Origin: Streptomyces sp. NBC_01481
GTDB taxonomy: Bacteria; Actinomycetota; Actinomycetes; Streptomycetales; Streptomycetaceae
NCBI RefSeq assembly: GCF_026339995.1
Contig: NZ_JAPEPT010000001.1
Coordinates: 880,501-944,500, forward strand
Direction of reading: 5' to 3'
Length of the DNA: 64,000 nt
A program made the translations under genes and the position numbers. The notes under the pieces are model-generated. The model did no database searches. It was not told the origin of the DNA and was given only the letters and a program-made list of their open reading frames with translations. Positions 8,402 to 17,461 of the stretch are shown here, in pieces (position 1 is the stretch's first letter; every line of letters begins with the position of its first letter).

Positions 8402-9841
8402 TCAGCTCACCGTGCGCGGCAGCCGCAGGCTCAGCAGCGCCGTCAGCGCGATCATCCCCAGCTGCACCAGCAGTGTGACGGTCAGCGCCTGACGCATCCC
8501 GCCCGAGCCGGCCAGCGACAGGAAAAGCGAGCCCAGGGTGGCCACGCCCAGTGCCAGGGCCGACTGCTGCGTCGTCACCATCACCCCGCTGCCCACTCCG
8601 GCCCGCTCCGCCGGTATGTCGGAGAGCACAAGCCGGAAAATCACCGGCAGTTGGAGCCCCTGGCCGAACCCGGCCAGTGCGACGCCCGGCATCAGGTCCA
8701 GGAAGCCAAGGTCCGGCCAGTCGCGCCGGACGGTCAGTACCAGGATCGCGATGCCCGCAGCCTGGATCACCGAGCCCGCCGTCACGATCCGGGTCCCGTA
8801 CCGCACGACCAGCCGCGGACCGGCCAGCGACGCCCCGAAGAAGGCCACCGCCATCGGCACCAGCGCCAGGCCGGAGGCGATCGCCCCCATCCCGAGGCCC
8901 TGCTGCAGCGCCACCGCGATCACGAACATGAAGCCGCCGAAGCCGATCGAGAACGGCAGCACCAGCGCGAGACCGCGCCGCAGCGAGAGCAGCCCGAACA
9001 GGCTCGGCGGCACCAGTGGCGTGCGCCCCTGCCGGTCGGCGTGCCGCTCCACCCGGTAGAAGGCGACCGCGGCGAGCGGGAACACCGCCAGCGCCGCCCA
9101 CGTCCACAGCGGCCAGCCCGCCGCACGCCCCTCGGTCAGCGGCGCCAGCAGCGTCAGCAGGGCAACGGTCAGCAACAGCGTGCCGGCCACGTCGACGGGC
9201 GCGGGCTGCGCGGAGCGCGTATCGGGGATCGAGCGGGCGGCGAGCACCAGGCCGATCAGCACCACCGGCACGTTCACCAGGAAGACCGCACGCCAGCCGC
9301 TGCCCGCGATGTCGGCCGCGACGAGCACGCCGCCCAGGATCTGCCCGGCGACCATCGAAAGGCCCGCGGTCGCTCCGTACAGGCTCATCGCCCGGGCCCT
9401 GCGCGGTCCGGCCGTCGCCGACTGGATGGTGGCGAGCACCTGCGGCAGCATCAGCGCGGCCGCGGCGCCCTGCGCCACCCTCGCGCCCACCAGCGTCCAG
9501 GCGTCCGGGGCGAGACCGCAGGCCAGTGAGGTCAGTCCGAAGGCGGCCATGCCCACCAGGAAGAGCCGGCGGCGGCCGAACATGTCCCCGAGGCGTCCAC
9601 CGAGGACGAGCAGCACGGCGTACGAGAGCCCGTAACCGGCGATCACCAGCTCGAGCAGTGCGGGGCCCGCGGCGAGATCGTGGTCGATGGTGGGCAGGGC
9701 GACATTGACGATGAAGAAGTCGATCAGCGGAAGTGCCGCGCCGAGCAGCAGGGTGCACAGGCCGAGCGGGCCGAGGGCCGGTTCGTTCGAGGTGCCGGTG
9801 GCGCGGACGGGGGTTGGGGGAAGGACACGGGTCTCACTCAC
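8402..9841 (-). CDS. MFS drug/proton exporter (DHA2 family, 14-TM)
   Basis: About 479 residues with roughly 14 hydrophobic segments, the DHA2 (EmrB/QacA) topology. Motif A variants appear as GGRLGDMFGRRRLF between TM2 and TM3, and the motif C region is VAGQILGGVLVAA. GTG 9841 is chosen because the encoded MSETRVLPP N-terminus is hydrophilic, whereas the upstream in-frame extension would run through the operator region. It is divergent from the XRE regulator at 9943, with inverted repeats between them, so that regulator probably controls this exporter. The substrate cannot be predicted from sequence. Confidence 0.85.
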   Translation of the reverse strand: MSETRVLPPTPVRATGTSNEPALGPLGLCTLLLGAALPLIDFFIVNVALPTIDHDLAAGPALLELVIAGYGLSYAVLLVLGGRLGDMFGRRRLFLVGMAAFGLTSLACGLAPDAWTLVGARVAQGAAAALMLPQVLATIQSATAGPRRARAMSLYGATAGLSMVAGQILGGVLVAADIAGSGWRAVFLVNVPVVLIGLVLAARSIPDTRSAQPAPVDVAGTLLLTVALLTLLAPLTEGRAAGWPLWTWAALAVFPLAAVAFYRVERHADRQGRTPLVPPSLFGLLSLRRGLALVLPFSIGFGGFMFVIAVALQQGLGMGAIASGLALVPMAVAFFGASLAGPRLVVRYGTRIVTAGSVIQAAGIAILVLTVRRDWPDLGFLDLMPGVALAGFGQGLQLPVIFRLVLSDIPAERAGVGSGVMVTTQQSALALGVATLGSLFLSLAGSGGMRQALTVTLLVQLGMIALTALLSLRLPRTVS

Positions 9842-9868
9842 GGCCTCGACGATCCTCGTCCGCCCAGC

Positions 9869-9910
9869 CTGGTACCAGAGTCTCTTTATCCTGGTACAAG
9901 TAGTACCTGG
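9869..9910. promoter_or_regulatory. Operator-like repeats between exporter and XRE regulator
   Basis: A perfect 10-bp palindrome CTGGTACCAG (9869-9878) is followed by an imperfect inverted repeat CCTGGTAC-N5-GTACCTGG (9890-9910). The shared CTGGTAC unit occurs several times in 42 bp, lying between the exporter start (9841) and the regulator start (9943). It is the likely binding site of the adjacent XRE-family regulator. Confidence 0.6.
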
Positions 9911-9942
9911 CAATGGGCTGAGCCCTTCGGCACCCTGGGAGT

Positions 9943-10794
9943 ATGACCACGATGGCGCAGGAGACCGACGTACGACGGCACGAGCTCGCGGGCTTTCTGC
10001 GCAGCCGTCGCGAGCGCATCGCCCCCGAGCAGGTCGGTCTGCCGCACGGCCGCCGCCGGCGCACCCCCGGTCTGCGCCGGGAGGAGGTCGCCCAGCTCTC
10101 CGCGGTCGGCGTCACCTGGTACACCTGGCTGGAGCAGGCCAGGGACATCCAGGTCTCCCCGCAGGTGCTCGACGCCATCGCCCGGGCCCTGCTCCTCGAC
10201 GCGAGCGAACGCACCCACCTCTTCGCCCTCGCGGGCGCGGCCGATCCGGCGCCCGGCACACCGTGCCCGACCGTGACTCCGTCCCTGCGGAAGATGCTTG
10301 AGCAACTGGAGCCGCTCCCGGCCTGCGTCCAGAACAGCCGGTACGACATCCTCGCCTACAACCGCACGTACGGACGGCTGCTGTGCGACCTCGACGCGCT
10401 GCCGCCCGAGGACCGCAACTGCATGATCCTGGCCTTCACCAACGACGACTGGCGGGCCTCGGTCGCCGAACTCAGCGATGCCAAGGGGATGATGGCCGCC
10501 AAGTTCCGCGCGTCGATGGCCGGGCATCTCGCCGAGCCCGCCTGGAAGTCGCTGCTGGCGCGCCTGGAGAAGTCCGCGGAGTTCCGCGAGGTGTGGGCGC
10601 GGCACGAGGTGGTCGGCCCCGGCGGCAGGAACAAACTCATCCGCAACGCCCATGTCGGGCTGCTGCACCTGGAGCACCAGGACCTGTGGCTGGGGCCGAG
10701 CGCCGGTCCCCGGCTGATCACCTACGTACCCCTGGACGCCGAGAGCCGCGAGCGGCTGGAGAAGCTTCAGGCGCTGGCGCTCGCCGAGGTCTGA
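9943..10794 (+). CDS. XRE-family regulator with MmyB-like ligand-binding domain
   Basis: 283 residues. An N-terminal helix-turn-helix spans about 12-85 (RRRRTPGLRREEVAQLSAVG, WYTWLEQARDIQVS), followed by the MmyB-type C-terminal domain (NRYDILAYNRTYGRLL-like region, ARHEVVGPGGRNKLIRNAHVG, LITYVPLD). This domain is thought to bind small hydrophobic ligands in actinobacteria. ATG 9943 has a GGGAG only 2 nt upstream, so ATG 9952 may be used instead. Divergent from the DHA2 exporter and separated from it by matching inverted repeats, it most likely regulates that exporter and itself. Its 3' end overlaps the next, convergent gene by 28 bp. Confidence 0.9.
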   Translation: MTTMAQETDVRRHELAGFLRSRRERIAPEQVGLPHGRRRRTPGLRREEVAQLSAVGVTWYTWLEQARDIQVSPQVLDAIARALLLDASERTHLFALAGAADPAPGTPCPTVTPSLRKMLEQLEPLPACVQNSRYDILAYNRTYGRLLCDLDALPPEDRNCMILAFTNDDWRASVAELSDAKGMMAAKFRASMAGHLAEPAWKSLLARLEKSAEFREVWARHEVVGPGGRNKLIRNAHVGLLHLEHQDLWLGPSAGPRLITYVPLDAESRERLEKLQALALAEV

Positions 10795-12194
10795 GCCCCC
10801 CTCTGCTCGTCCAGACGTTCCGCCGTGCGCCGCGCGGTTCCCTGCGCCCAGGCGCCGCTCGTCAGCCCGCCGACCGCGAGGACGCACAGCCCGCACCCGG
10901 TGATGACCCACCAGGCGGGGCGGCTCGCCGCGACAAAGCCCTGCGCGTACGAGGTGGAGGCGACCCCGGCCGCGAGGACCGCCCCGATGACCGCGACGCC
11001 GAGGGTCTGGCCGATCTGGCGGCTCGTGGAGGCCACGGCCGCGGCGACGCCGGCCTGGGCGCGCGGCATGCCGGAGACGGCGGTGTTGGTGATCGGCGCG
11101 TTCACGAAGCCGAAGCCGAGGCCGAACAGGACGTACCCGGTGAACAGCAGGGGATCCGACGTCTCGGCCCTGAAGGCGGCGAAGAGCACCCCGCTCGCGG
11201 CCATCGCCGTGCCCGCGATCAGCAGCGGGAGGCGCGGCCCCCGGCTGCCGACGAGCCGTCCCGACAGGGGAGCGCAGACGAAGGTCAGCGCCGCCATCGG
11301 CAGCATGTACAGACCGGCGTGCAGGGCGGACAGGCCGCGGATGTCCTGCAGATAGAGGGTGTTGACGAAGAGGAAACCGCCGAGCGAGGCGAAGGCGCAC
11401 ACCGCTATCACGGTGGCCCCACTGAACGGCGCGCTGCGGAAGAAGCGCAGATCGATCAGGGGCTCACGTCGTCTTGGCTCCCACAGCAGCAGTCCTGTGA
11501 GCGCGAGGGCGGCGACCGCGGCGAAGACGAGGTCCGTCTCGATGATCGCGTACGTGAGCGAGCCGAGCAGCGCGATGACCAGGAGTTGCCCAACGGGGTC
11601 GGGGCGGCGCGGTTTCGGGGCGCGGGACTCCGGAACGTAACGCCAGGTCAGCAGCAGCGCGGCGAGGCCGACGGGCAGATTGACCCAGAAGACCGAGCGC
11701 CAGCCGACGGTGTCCACGAGCACTCCGCCGACCAGCGGTCCCGCGGCCATCGAGATGCCGACGACGCCGCCCCACACCCCGATGGCGCGGGCGCGCTCGC
11801 GCGGGTCGGTGAAGGTGTTGGTGATGATCGACATCGCGACCGGATTGAGCATGGAGCCGCCGACGGCCTGGACCATACGGAAGGCCACCAGCGCGGGAAG
11901 GTTCGGGGCGAGGGAGCAGAGCAGCGAGCCGAGTGTGAACAGGACCAGCCCGGCCTTGAAGACTCGGCGGCGGCCGATCCGGTCGGCGGTCGAGCCGGAG
12001 AGGATCAGCAGTGAGGCGAGGACCAGGGTGTACGCGTCGATCGTCCACTGCATTCCGGCGACGGAGGCGCCCAGCTCCTGACGGATGGAGGGCAGCGCAA
12101 TATTGAGGATGGTGTTGTCGATGCTGACGATCAGCAGGCTCATACAGCAGATCGCCAGCACGAGCAGGCGCCGTCGGTGTGTGAGCTCGGACAT
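10767..12194 (-). CDS. MFS drug/proton exporter (DHA2 family)
   Basis: 475 residues, about 14 hydrophobic segments. Motif A is GSTADRIGRRRVFKAGL; motif C is GISMAAGPLVGGVLVD; the TM1 signature DNTILNIALPSI is typical of EmrB/QacA-type exporters. It is only distantly similar to the exporter at 8402. The C-terminal tail overlaps the 3' end of the convergent XRE gene by 28 bp, so the two mRNAs are antisense there. No regulator is adjacent on its own promoter side, which faces dusB across 52 bp. Substrate unknown. Confidence 0.87.
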   Translation of the reverse strand: MSELTHRRRLLVLAICCMSLLIVSIDNTILNIALPSIRQELGASVAGMQWTIDAYTLVLASLLILSGSTADRIGRRRVFKAGLVLFTLGSLLCSLAPNLPALVAFRMVQAVGGSMLNPVAMSIITNTFTDPRERARAIGVWGGVVGISMAAGPLVGGVLVDTVGWRSVFWVNLPVGLAALLLTWRYVPESRAPKPRRPDPVGQLLVIALLGSLTYAIIETDLVFAAVAALALTGLLLWEPRRREPLIDLRFFRSAPFSGATVIAVCAFASLGGFLFVNTLYLQDIRGLSALHAGLYMLPMAALTFVCAPLSGRLVGSRGPRLPLLIAGTAMAASGVLFAAFRAETSDPLLFTGYVLFGLGFGFVNAPITNTAVSGMPRAQAGVAAAVASTSRQIGQTLGVAVIGAVLAAGVASTSYAQGFVAASRPAWWVITGCGLCVLAVGGLTSGAWAQGTARRTAERLDEQRGAQTSASASA

Positions 12195-12246
12195 ATGCGG
12201 ATAGTACGGCTAACTAACGAGTCCCGTCGTACGCGACAATGGACGA

Positions 12247-13395
12247 ATGACCACGCTTGCCCCCTCCCCCTCGATGCTCACAATCGGCCCGCACGCCGTA
12301 CAGCCCCCGGTGGTGCTCGCGCCGATGGCGGGCATCACCAACGCGCCCTTCCGCACGCTGTGCCGCGAGTTTTCCGGTGGCAAGGGGCTGTTCGTCAGCG
12401 AGATGATCACGACGCGGGCGCTGGTCGAGCGCAATGAGAAGACGATGCAGCTCATCCACTTCGACGAGACCGAGACGCCGCGGTCGATCCAGCTGTACGG
12501 AGTGGATCCGGTGACCGTAGGCAAGGCGGTCCGCATGATCGTGGACGAGGATCTGGCCGACCACATCGACCTGAACTTCGGCTGCCCGGTCCCGAAGGTG
12601 ACCCGCAAGGGCGGCGGCTCGGCGCTTCCGTACAAGCGGCCGCTGCTGCGGGCGATCCTGAACGAGGCCGTGTCCAACGCCGGTGCGCTTCCCGTGACCA
12701 TGAAGATGCGCAAGGGGATCGACGACGATCACCTCACCTTCCTGGACGCGGGCCGGATCGCCGTCGACGAAGGCGTGACGGCCATCGCGCTGCACGGGCG
12801 CACGGCGGCGCAGCACTACGGCGGTACGGCGGACTGGGACGCGATCGCCCGGCTGAAGGAGCACGTCCCGGAGATCCCCGTCCTCGGCAACGGCGACATC
12901 TGGTCGGCGGACGACGCGCTGCGGATGGTGCGCGAGACCGGCTGCGACGGGGTGGTCGTGGGACGCGGGTGCCTGGGGCGGCCGTGGCTGTTCGGGGACC
13001 TGGTGGCGGCGTTCGAGGGTACGGGAACGTACGCGACGCCGACGCTGAAGGAGGTCGCGGTCGTCATGCGGCGGCATGCGGAGCTGCTGGGGGAGTGGAT
13101 CGGCGACGAGGCGCGCGGGGTGATCGACTTCCGTAAGCACGTGGCCTGGTATCTGAAGGGCTTCGCGGTGGGCTCCGAGATGCGCAAGAAGCTGGCGATC
13201 ACGTCGTCGCTGGGCGAGCTGGACGAGCTGCTGGGTGAGCTGGACCTGGACCAGGCGTGGCCGGTGGGGGCGGACGGGCCTCGCGGCCGTACGTCGGGGA
13301 ACAACCGGGTTGTCCTGCCGGACGGGTGGCTGAAGGACCCGTACGACTGCGCCGGGATCAGCGCGGAGGCCGAGTTGGACACGTCCGGCGGTTGA
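12247..13395 (+). CDS. dusB: tRNA-dihydrouridine synthase B
   Basis: FMN enzyme that reduces uridine to dihydrouridine in the tRNA D-loop. It has a TIM barrel with the family motifs LAPMAGITNAPFR, DLNFGCPVPKVTRKGGGSAL (catalytic Cys in the NFGCP motif), GRTAAQHYGGTADW and GNGDIWS. The length of 382 residues is slightly longer than the E. coli enzymes. ATG 12247 gives an N-terminus that enters the barrel at once; no strong ribosome-binding site is seen. The gene is followed by a palindromic intergenic repeat and then a convergent GntR gene. Confidence 0.94.
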   Translation: MTTLAPSPSMLTIGPHAVQPPVVLAPMAGITNAPFRTLCREFSGGKGLFVSEMITTRALVERNEKTMQLIHFDETETPRSIQLYGVDPVTVGKAVRMIVDEDLADHIDLNFGCPVPKVTRKGGGSALPYKRPLLRAILNEAVSNAGALPVTMKMRKGIDDDHLTFLDAGRIAVDEGVTAIALHGRTAAQHYGGTADWDAIARLKEHVPEIPVLGNGDIWSADDALRMVRETGCDGVVVGRGCLGRPWLFGDLVAAFEGTGTYATPTLKEVAVVMRRHAELLGEWIGDEARGVIDFRKHVAWYLKGFAVGSEMRKKLAITSSLGELDELLGELDLDQAWPVGADGPRGRTSGNNRVVLPDGWLKDPYDCAGISAEAELDTSGG

Positions 13396-13411
13396 GGGGC
13401 GCCGCTGCGCG

Positions 13412-13513
13412 GGGCTGCTTCCCCACCCCGCCCTTTCCCGTAACCAAGGGGCTTCGCCCCCTGGACCCCTGAACGCGCTTCGCGCGTGTCCTCAAACGCC
13501 GGACGGGCTGAAA
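13412..13513. repeat. Half copy of a long palindromic intergenic repeat
   Basis: Contains the units CCCCACCCCGCCC, GGGGCTTCGCCCC, CGCGCTTCGCGCG and CAAACGCCGGACGGGCTGAAA. The same units in the same order make up the left arms of the copies at about 30690-30935 and 47320-47560. Only one arm is present here, ending at the GntR stop codon. The inner hairpins could serve as terminators for the convergent dusB and GntR genes. Confidence 0.75.
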
Positions 13514-14278
13514 TCAAGCCTCGGCCGGGCTGGAGAGGTCGCCCGCGTGGCGTGAAAGCGGCGCCGTGTCCGAGGAGTTGCTCACGCTGAACGTCACGCT
13601 GCCCGCCACATAGCGGTCGTCCGTCCACTCGATCGGCCGCCCCGTCGCCGTGCACGTCAGATGGCGCTGGCGCAGCAGCGGGCTGCCCCGGCGGACCCGG
13701 AGCATCCGGGCGTCCACGCTGCCTGCCGCCACCGCGTCGATCAGGTGCTCGCCGTAGTGGGCGACTATGCCGTGCTGTTCGGCGATGCTGTTCATGATCG
13801 AGACGCAGTCCTCGGGCAGTTCCTCCACCGCCGGCGCCACCCACTCCGCGAAGGCCGTGCGCTCCAGCATCGCCGGTTCGCCGTCGAGCAGCCGCAGTCG
13901 CAGCACGTACAGGATCGGGGACCCGGCGGGTACGGAGAGGCGGGATGCCTCCGTCGGGGTGGCCGGGCGCCGGGTGCGGGTCAGGATGCGGCCGGCCGCT
14001 TCGTAGCCCATGCCCTGTGCCCACTGCGCGAAGCTGTTCAACTCCGCGAAGCTGTGGCGGCGTTCGTGGCGCAGCACGATTCTGCGCGCACCCTGCCGGG
14101 AGCCGATCAGGCCCTCGGACGCCAGCACGGCGACCGCCTGCCGCACCGTTCCGCGGGAGGCGGACCAGCGGTCGGCGAGGTCGCTCTCGGAGGGGAGCTG
14201 CGCCCCGACCGGGTACTCGCCGCCGAGAATCGACCGCCGCAGCGCCTCAGCGATTTCCAGATAACGCGCCGTGCCCAC
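13514..14278 (-). CDS. GntR-family (HutC/UTRA) transcriptional regulator
   Basis: About 254 residues. The N-terminal winged helix carries ARYLEIAEALRRSILGGEY, QLPSESDLADRWSASRGTVR and LASEGLIGSRQG; the C-terminal UTRA effector domain has YVLRLRLLDGEPAMLERTAF and VRRGSPLLRQRHL. GTG 14278 is chosen because GGAGGG lies 7 nt upstream. It is divergent from the ABC importer operon at 14534, and a HutC-type operator-like site lies between them, so it probably represses the importer until an effector related to the transported solute binds. Confidence 0.9.
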   Translation of the reverse strand: MGTARYLEIAEALRRSILGGEYPVGAQLPSESDLADRWSASRGTVRQAVAVLASEGLIGSRQGARRIVLRHERRHSFAELNSFAQWAQGMGYEAAGRILTRTRRPATPTEASRLSVPAGSPILYVLRLRLLDGEPAMLERTAFAEWVAPAVEELPEDCVSIMNSIAEQHGIVAHYGEHLIDAVAAGSVDARMLRVRRGSPLLRQRHLTCTATGRPIEWTDDRYVAGSVTFSVSNSSDTAPLSRHAGDLSSPAEA

Positions 14279-14390
14279 GCGAACGCCCTCCGTGCCCCGA
14301 ACTGTGCGCAGTCGATTGCGCTGTGTTCCCCTCACCCGCCCACCCTAACCGCGCCGGAGTGCGACTGTCGTCCTTCCCGTTATCCCGGCC

Positions 14391-14406
14391 CTGACCGGTC
14401 AGGGGG
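14391..14406. promoter_or_regulatory. 16-bp perfect palindrome
   Basis: CCCTGACCGGTCAGGG is self-complementary over its whole length and lies in the divergent region between the GntR gene and the importer operon. It could be an operator or a promoter-proximal hairpin; nothing identifies the binding protein. Confidence 0.4.
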
Positions 14407-14490
14407 CGGAGTTGGTCTTCCGTAAGACGATCCACCACGGCCATGCCCCGTTCATGATCCGGACAGCTGCTCCGGGCGAACTGAATCCAG

Positions 14491-14504
14491 CTTGTTCAGA
14501 CAAG
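14491..14504. promoter_or_regulatory. HutC/GntR-type operator candidate
   Basis: CTTGTTCAGACAAG has perfect 5-bp arms around TCAG and fits the TTGT-N-A-ACAA style of GntR/HutC operators. It lies 30 bp before the substrate-binding-protein start, where binding would block transcription. The adjacent GntR protein is the obvious candidate. Confidence 0.55.
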
Positions 14505-14533
14505 TGCCATTCACCTCGTCTCTGGGAGAGACC

Positions 14534-15679
14534 GTGTTCAGACGCTTTGGCCTCAGCGCTGCCGCACTGCTCGGCGCCGCCGCGCTCACCACCCTCACCG
14601 CCTGTGGCGCCGCACCCGACGGCGCCGCCGCGGGCGGCAAGGTGGGGGCCAACGCCAGTGCCTCGGCCGCCGACTTCGGCGGAATGAAGGCGCTCGTCGC
14701 AGCCGCCGAGAAGGAGGGCAGGCTCAATGTCATCGCCATTCCCGCGGACTGGGCGAACTACGGCGAACTGATCAAGGCCTTCGAGGCCAAGTACAAGATC
14801 AAGGTCAACAGCGAGAACCCGGACGCCTCCAGCGCCGACGAGATCGCCGCGGTCAAGGCCCGCAAGGGCCAGAAGCGCGCCCCCGACGTCCTCGACCTGG
14901 GCATCGCCTTCGCCCGCAGCGGCGCGGCCGAGGGCCTGTTCGCCCCGTACAAGGTCGAGGCCTTCGACAAGATCCCCGGCGACCAGAAGGACCCGGAAGC
15001 CCGCTGGTACAACGACTACGGCGGCTACGTCTCCATCGGCTGCGACGCCAAGCGGATCAAGAACTGCCCGTCGACCTTCGCCGATCTGCTCAAGCCCGAG
15101 TACAAGGGCAAGGTCGCGCTGAACGGCAACCCGACCAAGTCCGGCTCCGCCTTCGGCGGCGTGTACGCGGCCGCGCTCGCCAACAAGGGCTCGTTCGCCG
15201 ACATCCAGCCCGGCATCGACTTCTTCGCGAAGCTGCGCAAGAGCGGCAACTTCATCCCCGTCGAGTCCACCCCGGCCACGGTCGAGAAGGGCGAGACCCC
15301 GATCAGTATCGACTGGGACTACCTGAACGCCGGTTACGCCGACCAGTTCCGCGGCAAGGGCGTCGACTGGAAGGTCTCCATCCCGAGCGACGGCGTCTAC
15401 GCGCAGTACTACTCGCAGGCCATCAACAAGCAGGCCCCCAACCCCGCCGCCGCGCGCCTGTGGATGGAGTTCCTCTACAGCACCGAGGGCCAGAACCTCT
15501 GGCTGAAGGGCTACGCCCGTCCCGTACTGCTGCCCGGCATGACCGCCGACGGCACCGCGGACAAGGGCTTCGTCGCCAAGCTCCCCAAGGTCGAGGGCAC
15601 CCCGAAGTTCCCCGCCTCCGCCGAGCTCGACAAGGCCAAGGCCACCCTCGCCGAGAACTGGGACAAGGCCCTCTCCTGA
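14534..15679 (+). CDS. ABC importer substrate-binding lipoprotein (family 1, Fe/polyamine/phosphonate type)
   Basis: About 381 residues. A signal peptide ends in lipobox LTAC. The mature protein shows the two-lobed family-1 binding fold (VIAIPADWANYGELIKAFE, APDVLDLGIAFARSG, NDYGGYVSIGCDAK, LLKPEYKGKVALNG). GTG 14534 is chosen with GGGAGAG just upstream. It is the first gene of an operon with two permeases and an ATPase, coupled to the next gene by a TGATG overlap. The family includes iron(III), polyamine and 2-aminoethylphosphonate binders; the sequence alone does not settle the solute. Confidence 0.88.
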   Translation: MFRRFGLSAAALLGAAALTTLTACGAAPDGAAAGGKVGANASASAADFGGMKALVAAAEKEGRLNVIAIPADWANYGELIKAFEAKYKIKVNSENPDASSADEIAAVKARKGQKRAPDVLDLGIAFARSGAAEGLFAPYKVEAFDKIPGDQKDPEARWYNDYGGYVSIGCDAKRIKNCPSTFADLLKPEYKGKVALNGNPTKSGSAFGGVYAAALANKGSFADIQPGIDFFAKLRKSGNFIPVESTPATVEKGETPISIDWDYLNAGYADQFRGKGVDWKVSIPSDGVYAQYYSQAINKQAPNPAAARLWMEFLYSTEGQNLWLKGYARPVLLPGMTADGTADKGFVAKLPKVEGTPKFPASAELDKAKATLAENWDKALS

Positions 15680-16575
15680 TGCCCGTACCCTCCTCGTCCC
15701 CCAGCGGGCCCGCCGGCGGAATCCGCCGCCGGCGGCGCGGGCCGCGCACCTGGCTCGCGACGCTCCCGCTGCTCCTCTTCACGGGCGTGTGCTTCGGTCT
15801 GCCCGTCGCCGCCCTGCTGCAGGGTGCGGTCACGCGCACCGACCAGGCCACCGGTGCCACTTCAGTGACCGGTGAGCATCTCCAGCGCTCACTGCAGGGC
15901 CCCTATCTCGGCTCGCTCATCGGCAGCGTCCAGCTCTCCGCGCTCACCGCGGTCATCGGATCGGTCGCGGGCGTGTTCATCGCGCAGGCCATCGTCACCT
16001 CCCGCAGGCAGTGGCTGCGCAGCGCCGCCCTCACCGCCTCCGGGGTACTGGCCAACTTCGGCGGTGTGCCCCTCGCGTTCGCGTTCATCGCGACCGCGGG
16101 CATCTCCGGTGTGGTCACCCAGCTCGCGGACCTGGAGAGCCTCGGCTGGAACCTCTACTCCTTCACCGGGCTCTCCGTCGTCTATCTCTACTTCCTGACC
16201 CCGCTGATGGTGCTCGTGATCACCCCGGCGCTGGACGGACTGCGTCCCCAGTGGCGCGAGGCCGCGCAGAACACCGGGGCCACCGGACGGCAGTTCTGGC
16301 GGCTGGTGGGACTGCCCGTTCTCGCGCCCTCATTGCTGGGCGGATTCGTCCTGCTCTTCGGCAGCGCTTTCGCCGCGCACGCCACCGCCGCGGCTCTGGT
16401 CGGCGGCTCCGTACCGCTGGTCACCCTCAAGATCGCGGACGCGCTGTCCGGCAATGTGCTGGTCGGCCAGGAGAACGTGGCACTCGCCCTCAGCCTCGAC
16501 ATGATCGTGATCGCCGGTCTCGTCATGGCGGTCTACCTTCCCCTCCAGCGACGGAGCGCCCGATGGCTGCGATGA
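15679..16575 (+). CDS. ABC importer permease 1
   Basis: 298 residues, six or so membrane helices, binding-protein-dependent transport inner-membrane fold. The EAA loop is visible as [33 protein letters not shown] sequence near residue 195. The start ATG overlaps the previous stop (TGATG at 15677-15681) and the stop overlaps the second permease, so the operon is tightly coupled. It pairs with the next gene to form the heterodimeric channel. Confidence 0.88.
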   Translation: MPVPSSSPSGPAGGIRRRRRGPRTWLATLPLLLFTGVCFGLPVAALLQGAVTRTDQATGATSVTGEHLQRSLQGPYLGSLIGSVQLSALTAVIGSVAGVFIAQAIVTSRRQWLRSAALTASGVLANFGGVPLAFAFIATAGISGVVTQLADLESLGWNLYSFTGLSVVYLYFLTPLMVLVITPALDGLRPQWREAAQNTGATGRQFWRLVGLPVLAPSLLGGFVLLFGSAFAAHATAAALVGGSVPLVTLKIADALSGNVLVGQENVALALSLDMIVIAGLVMAVYLPLQRRSARWLR

Positions 16576-17459
16576 CGCCCACCGCCGAGACCCTGCCCGC
16601 ACTCGCGGTACGGAAGCGGAGCCGCAGGCCGCGCGTCTGGCGCGGACTCGTACTCGGCCTCGCCGGGCTCTACTTCCTGGTGCCGCTGGTCGCGTCCTTC
16701 GTCTTCACCGTGCACACCCCCGGCCAGGGCTTCTCACTCCAGGCGTACACCGGGATCCTCTCCGCCGATGGCTTCACCGACAGTCTGCTGCTCTCGCTCG
16801 GACTCGCCGCCGCCACCATCGCGCTCGTCCTGGTGCTGGCGGTGCCCGCGCTGGTCGCCGTACGGCTGGGAGCGCCCCGGCTGCGGCCCGTCGTCGAAGT
16901 GGTGTGCATGCTGCCGCTGGTGGTGCCGCCGATCGCGCTGGTCACCGGAATCAGCACGGTCCTGCGCTGGGGCCCGGACCATCTGTCCCGCACCCCGCTC
17001 TACCAGACGTTCATCGCGGTCCAGGACGAGAACTTCCCGCTCGTCCTCGTCCTCGCGTACACGGTGCTGGCGCTGCCGTTCGTCTTCCGCTCCCTCGACG
17101 CGGGGCTGCGCGCGATCGACGTGCCGACGCTGGTCGAGGCGGCCCGCAACTGCGGGGCGAGCTGGCTCCACGTCATCCTGCGGGTCATCCTGCCCAATCT
17201 GCGCACCTCGCTCGCCGGAGCCGCCTTCCTCACGCTGGCCCTGGTTCTCGGCGAGTTCACGGTGGCCGCGCTGCTGGGCTTCCAGCCCTTCGCGGTGTGG
17301 ATCGTCACCGTTTCCGGCGCACAGGCACGGATGTCGGTGGCCGTCTCCATCCTCAGTCTTCTGATCACCTGGGCGCTGCTGCTGCTCCTCTCCCGCGCGG
17401 GGAACGGCACCCGGACCGCGAACGCCGCAGCCGCCGCCCCCTCCACCAGCAAGGACTAG
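16563..17459 (+). CDS. ABC importer permease 2
   Basis: About 298 residues with six hydrophobic segments. The EAA loop reads [24 protein letters not shown] 16563 is preceded by GGAG with 7-nt spacing; ATG 16572, which makes a 4-nt ATGA overlap with the first permease stop, is the alternative. The second half ([20 protein letters not shown]) is typical of PotC/PhnV-like permeases. It ends 2 nt before the ATPase gene. Confidence 0.88.
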   Translation: MAAMTPTAETLPALAVRKRSRRPRVWRGLVLGLAGLYFLVPLVASFVFTVHTPGQGFSLQAYTGILSADGFTDSLLLSLGLAAATIALVLVLAVPALVAVRLGAPRLRPVVEVVCMLPLVVPPIALVTGISTVLRWGPDHLSRTPLYQTFIAVQDENFPLVLVLAYTVLALPFVFRSLDAGLRAIDVPTLVEAARNCGASWLHVILRVILPNLRTSLAGAAFLTLALVLGEFTVAALLGFQPFAVWIVTVSGAQARMSVAVSILSLLITWALLLLLSRAGNGTRTANAAAAAPSTSKD

Positions 17460-17461
17460 CC

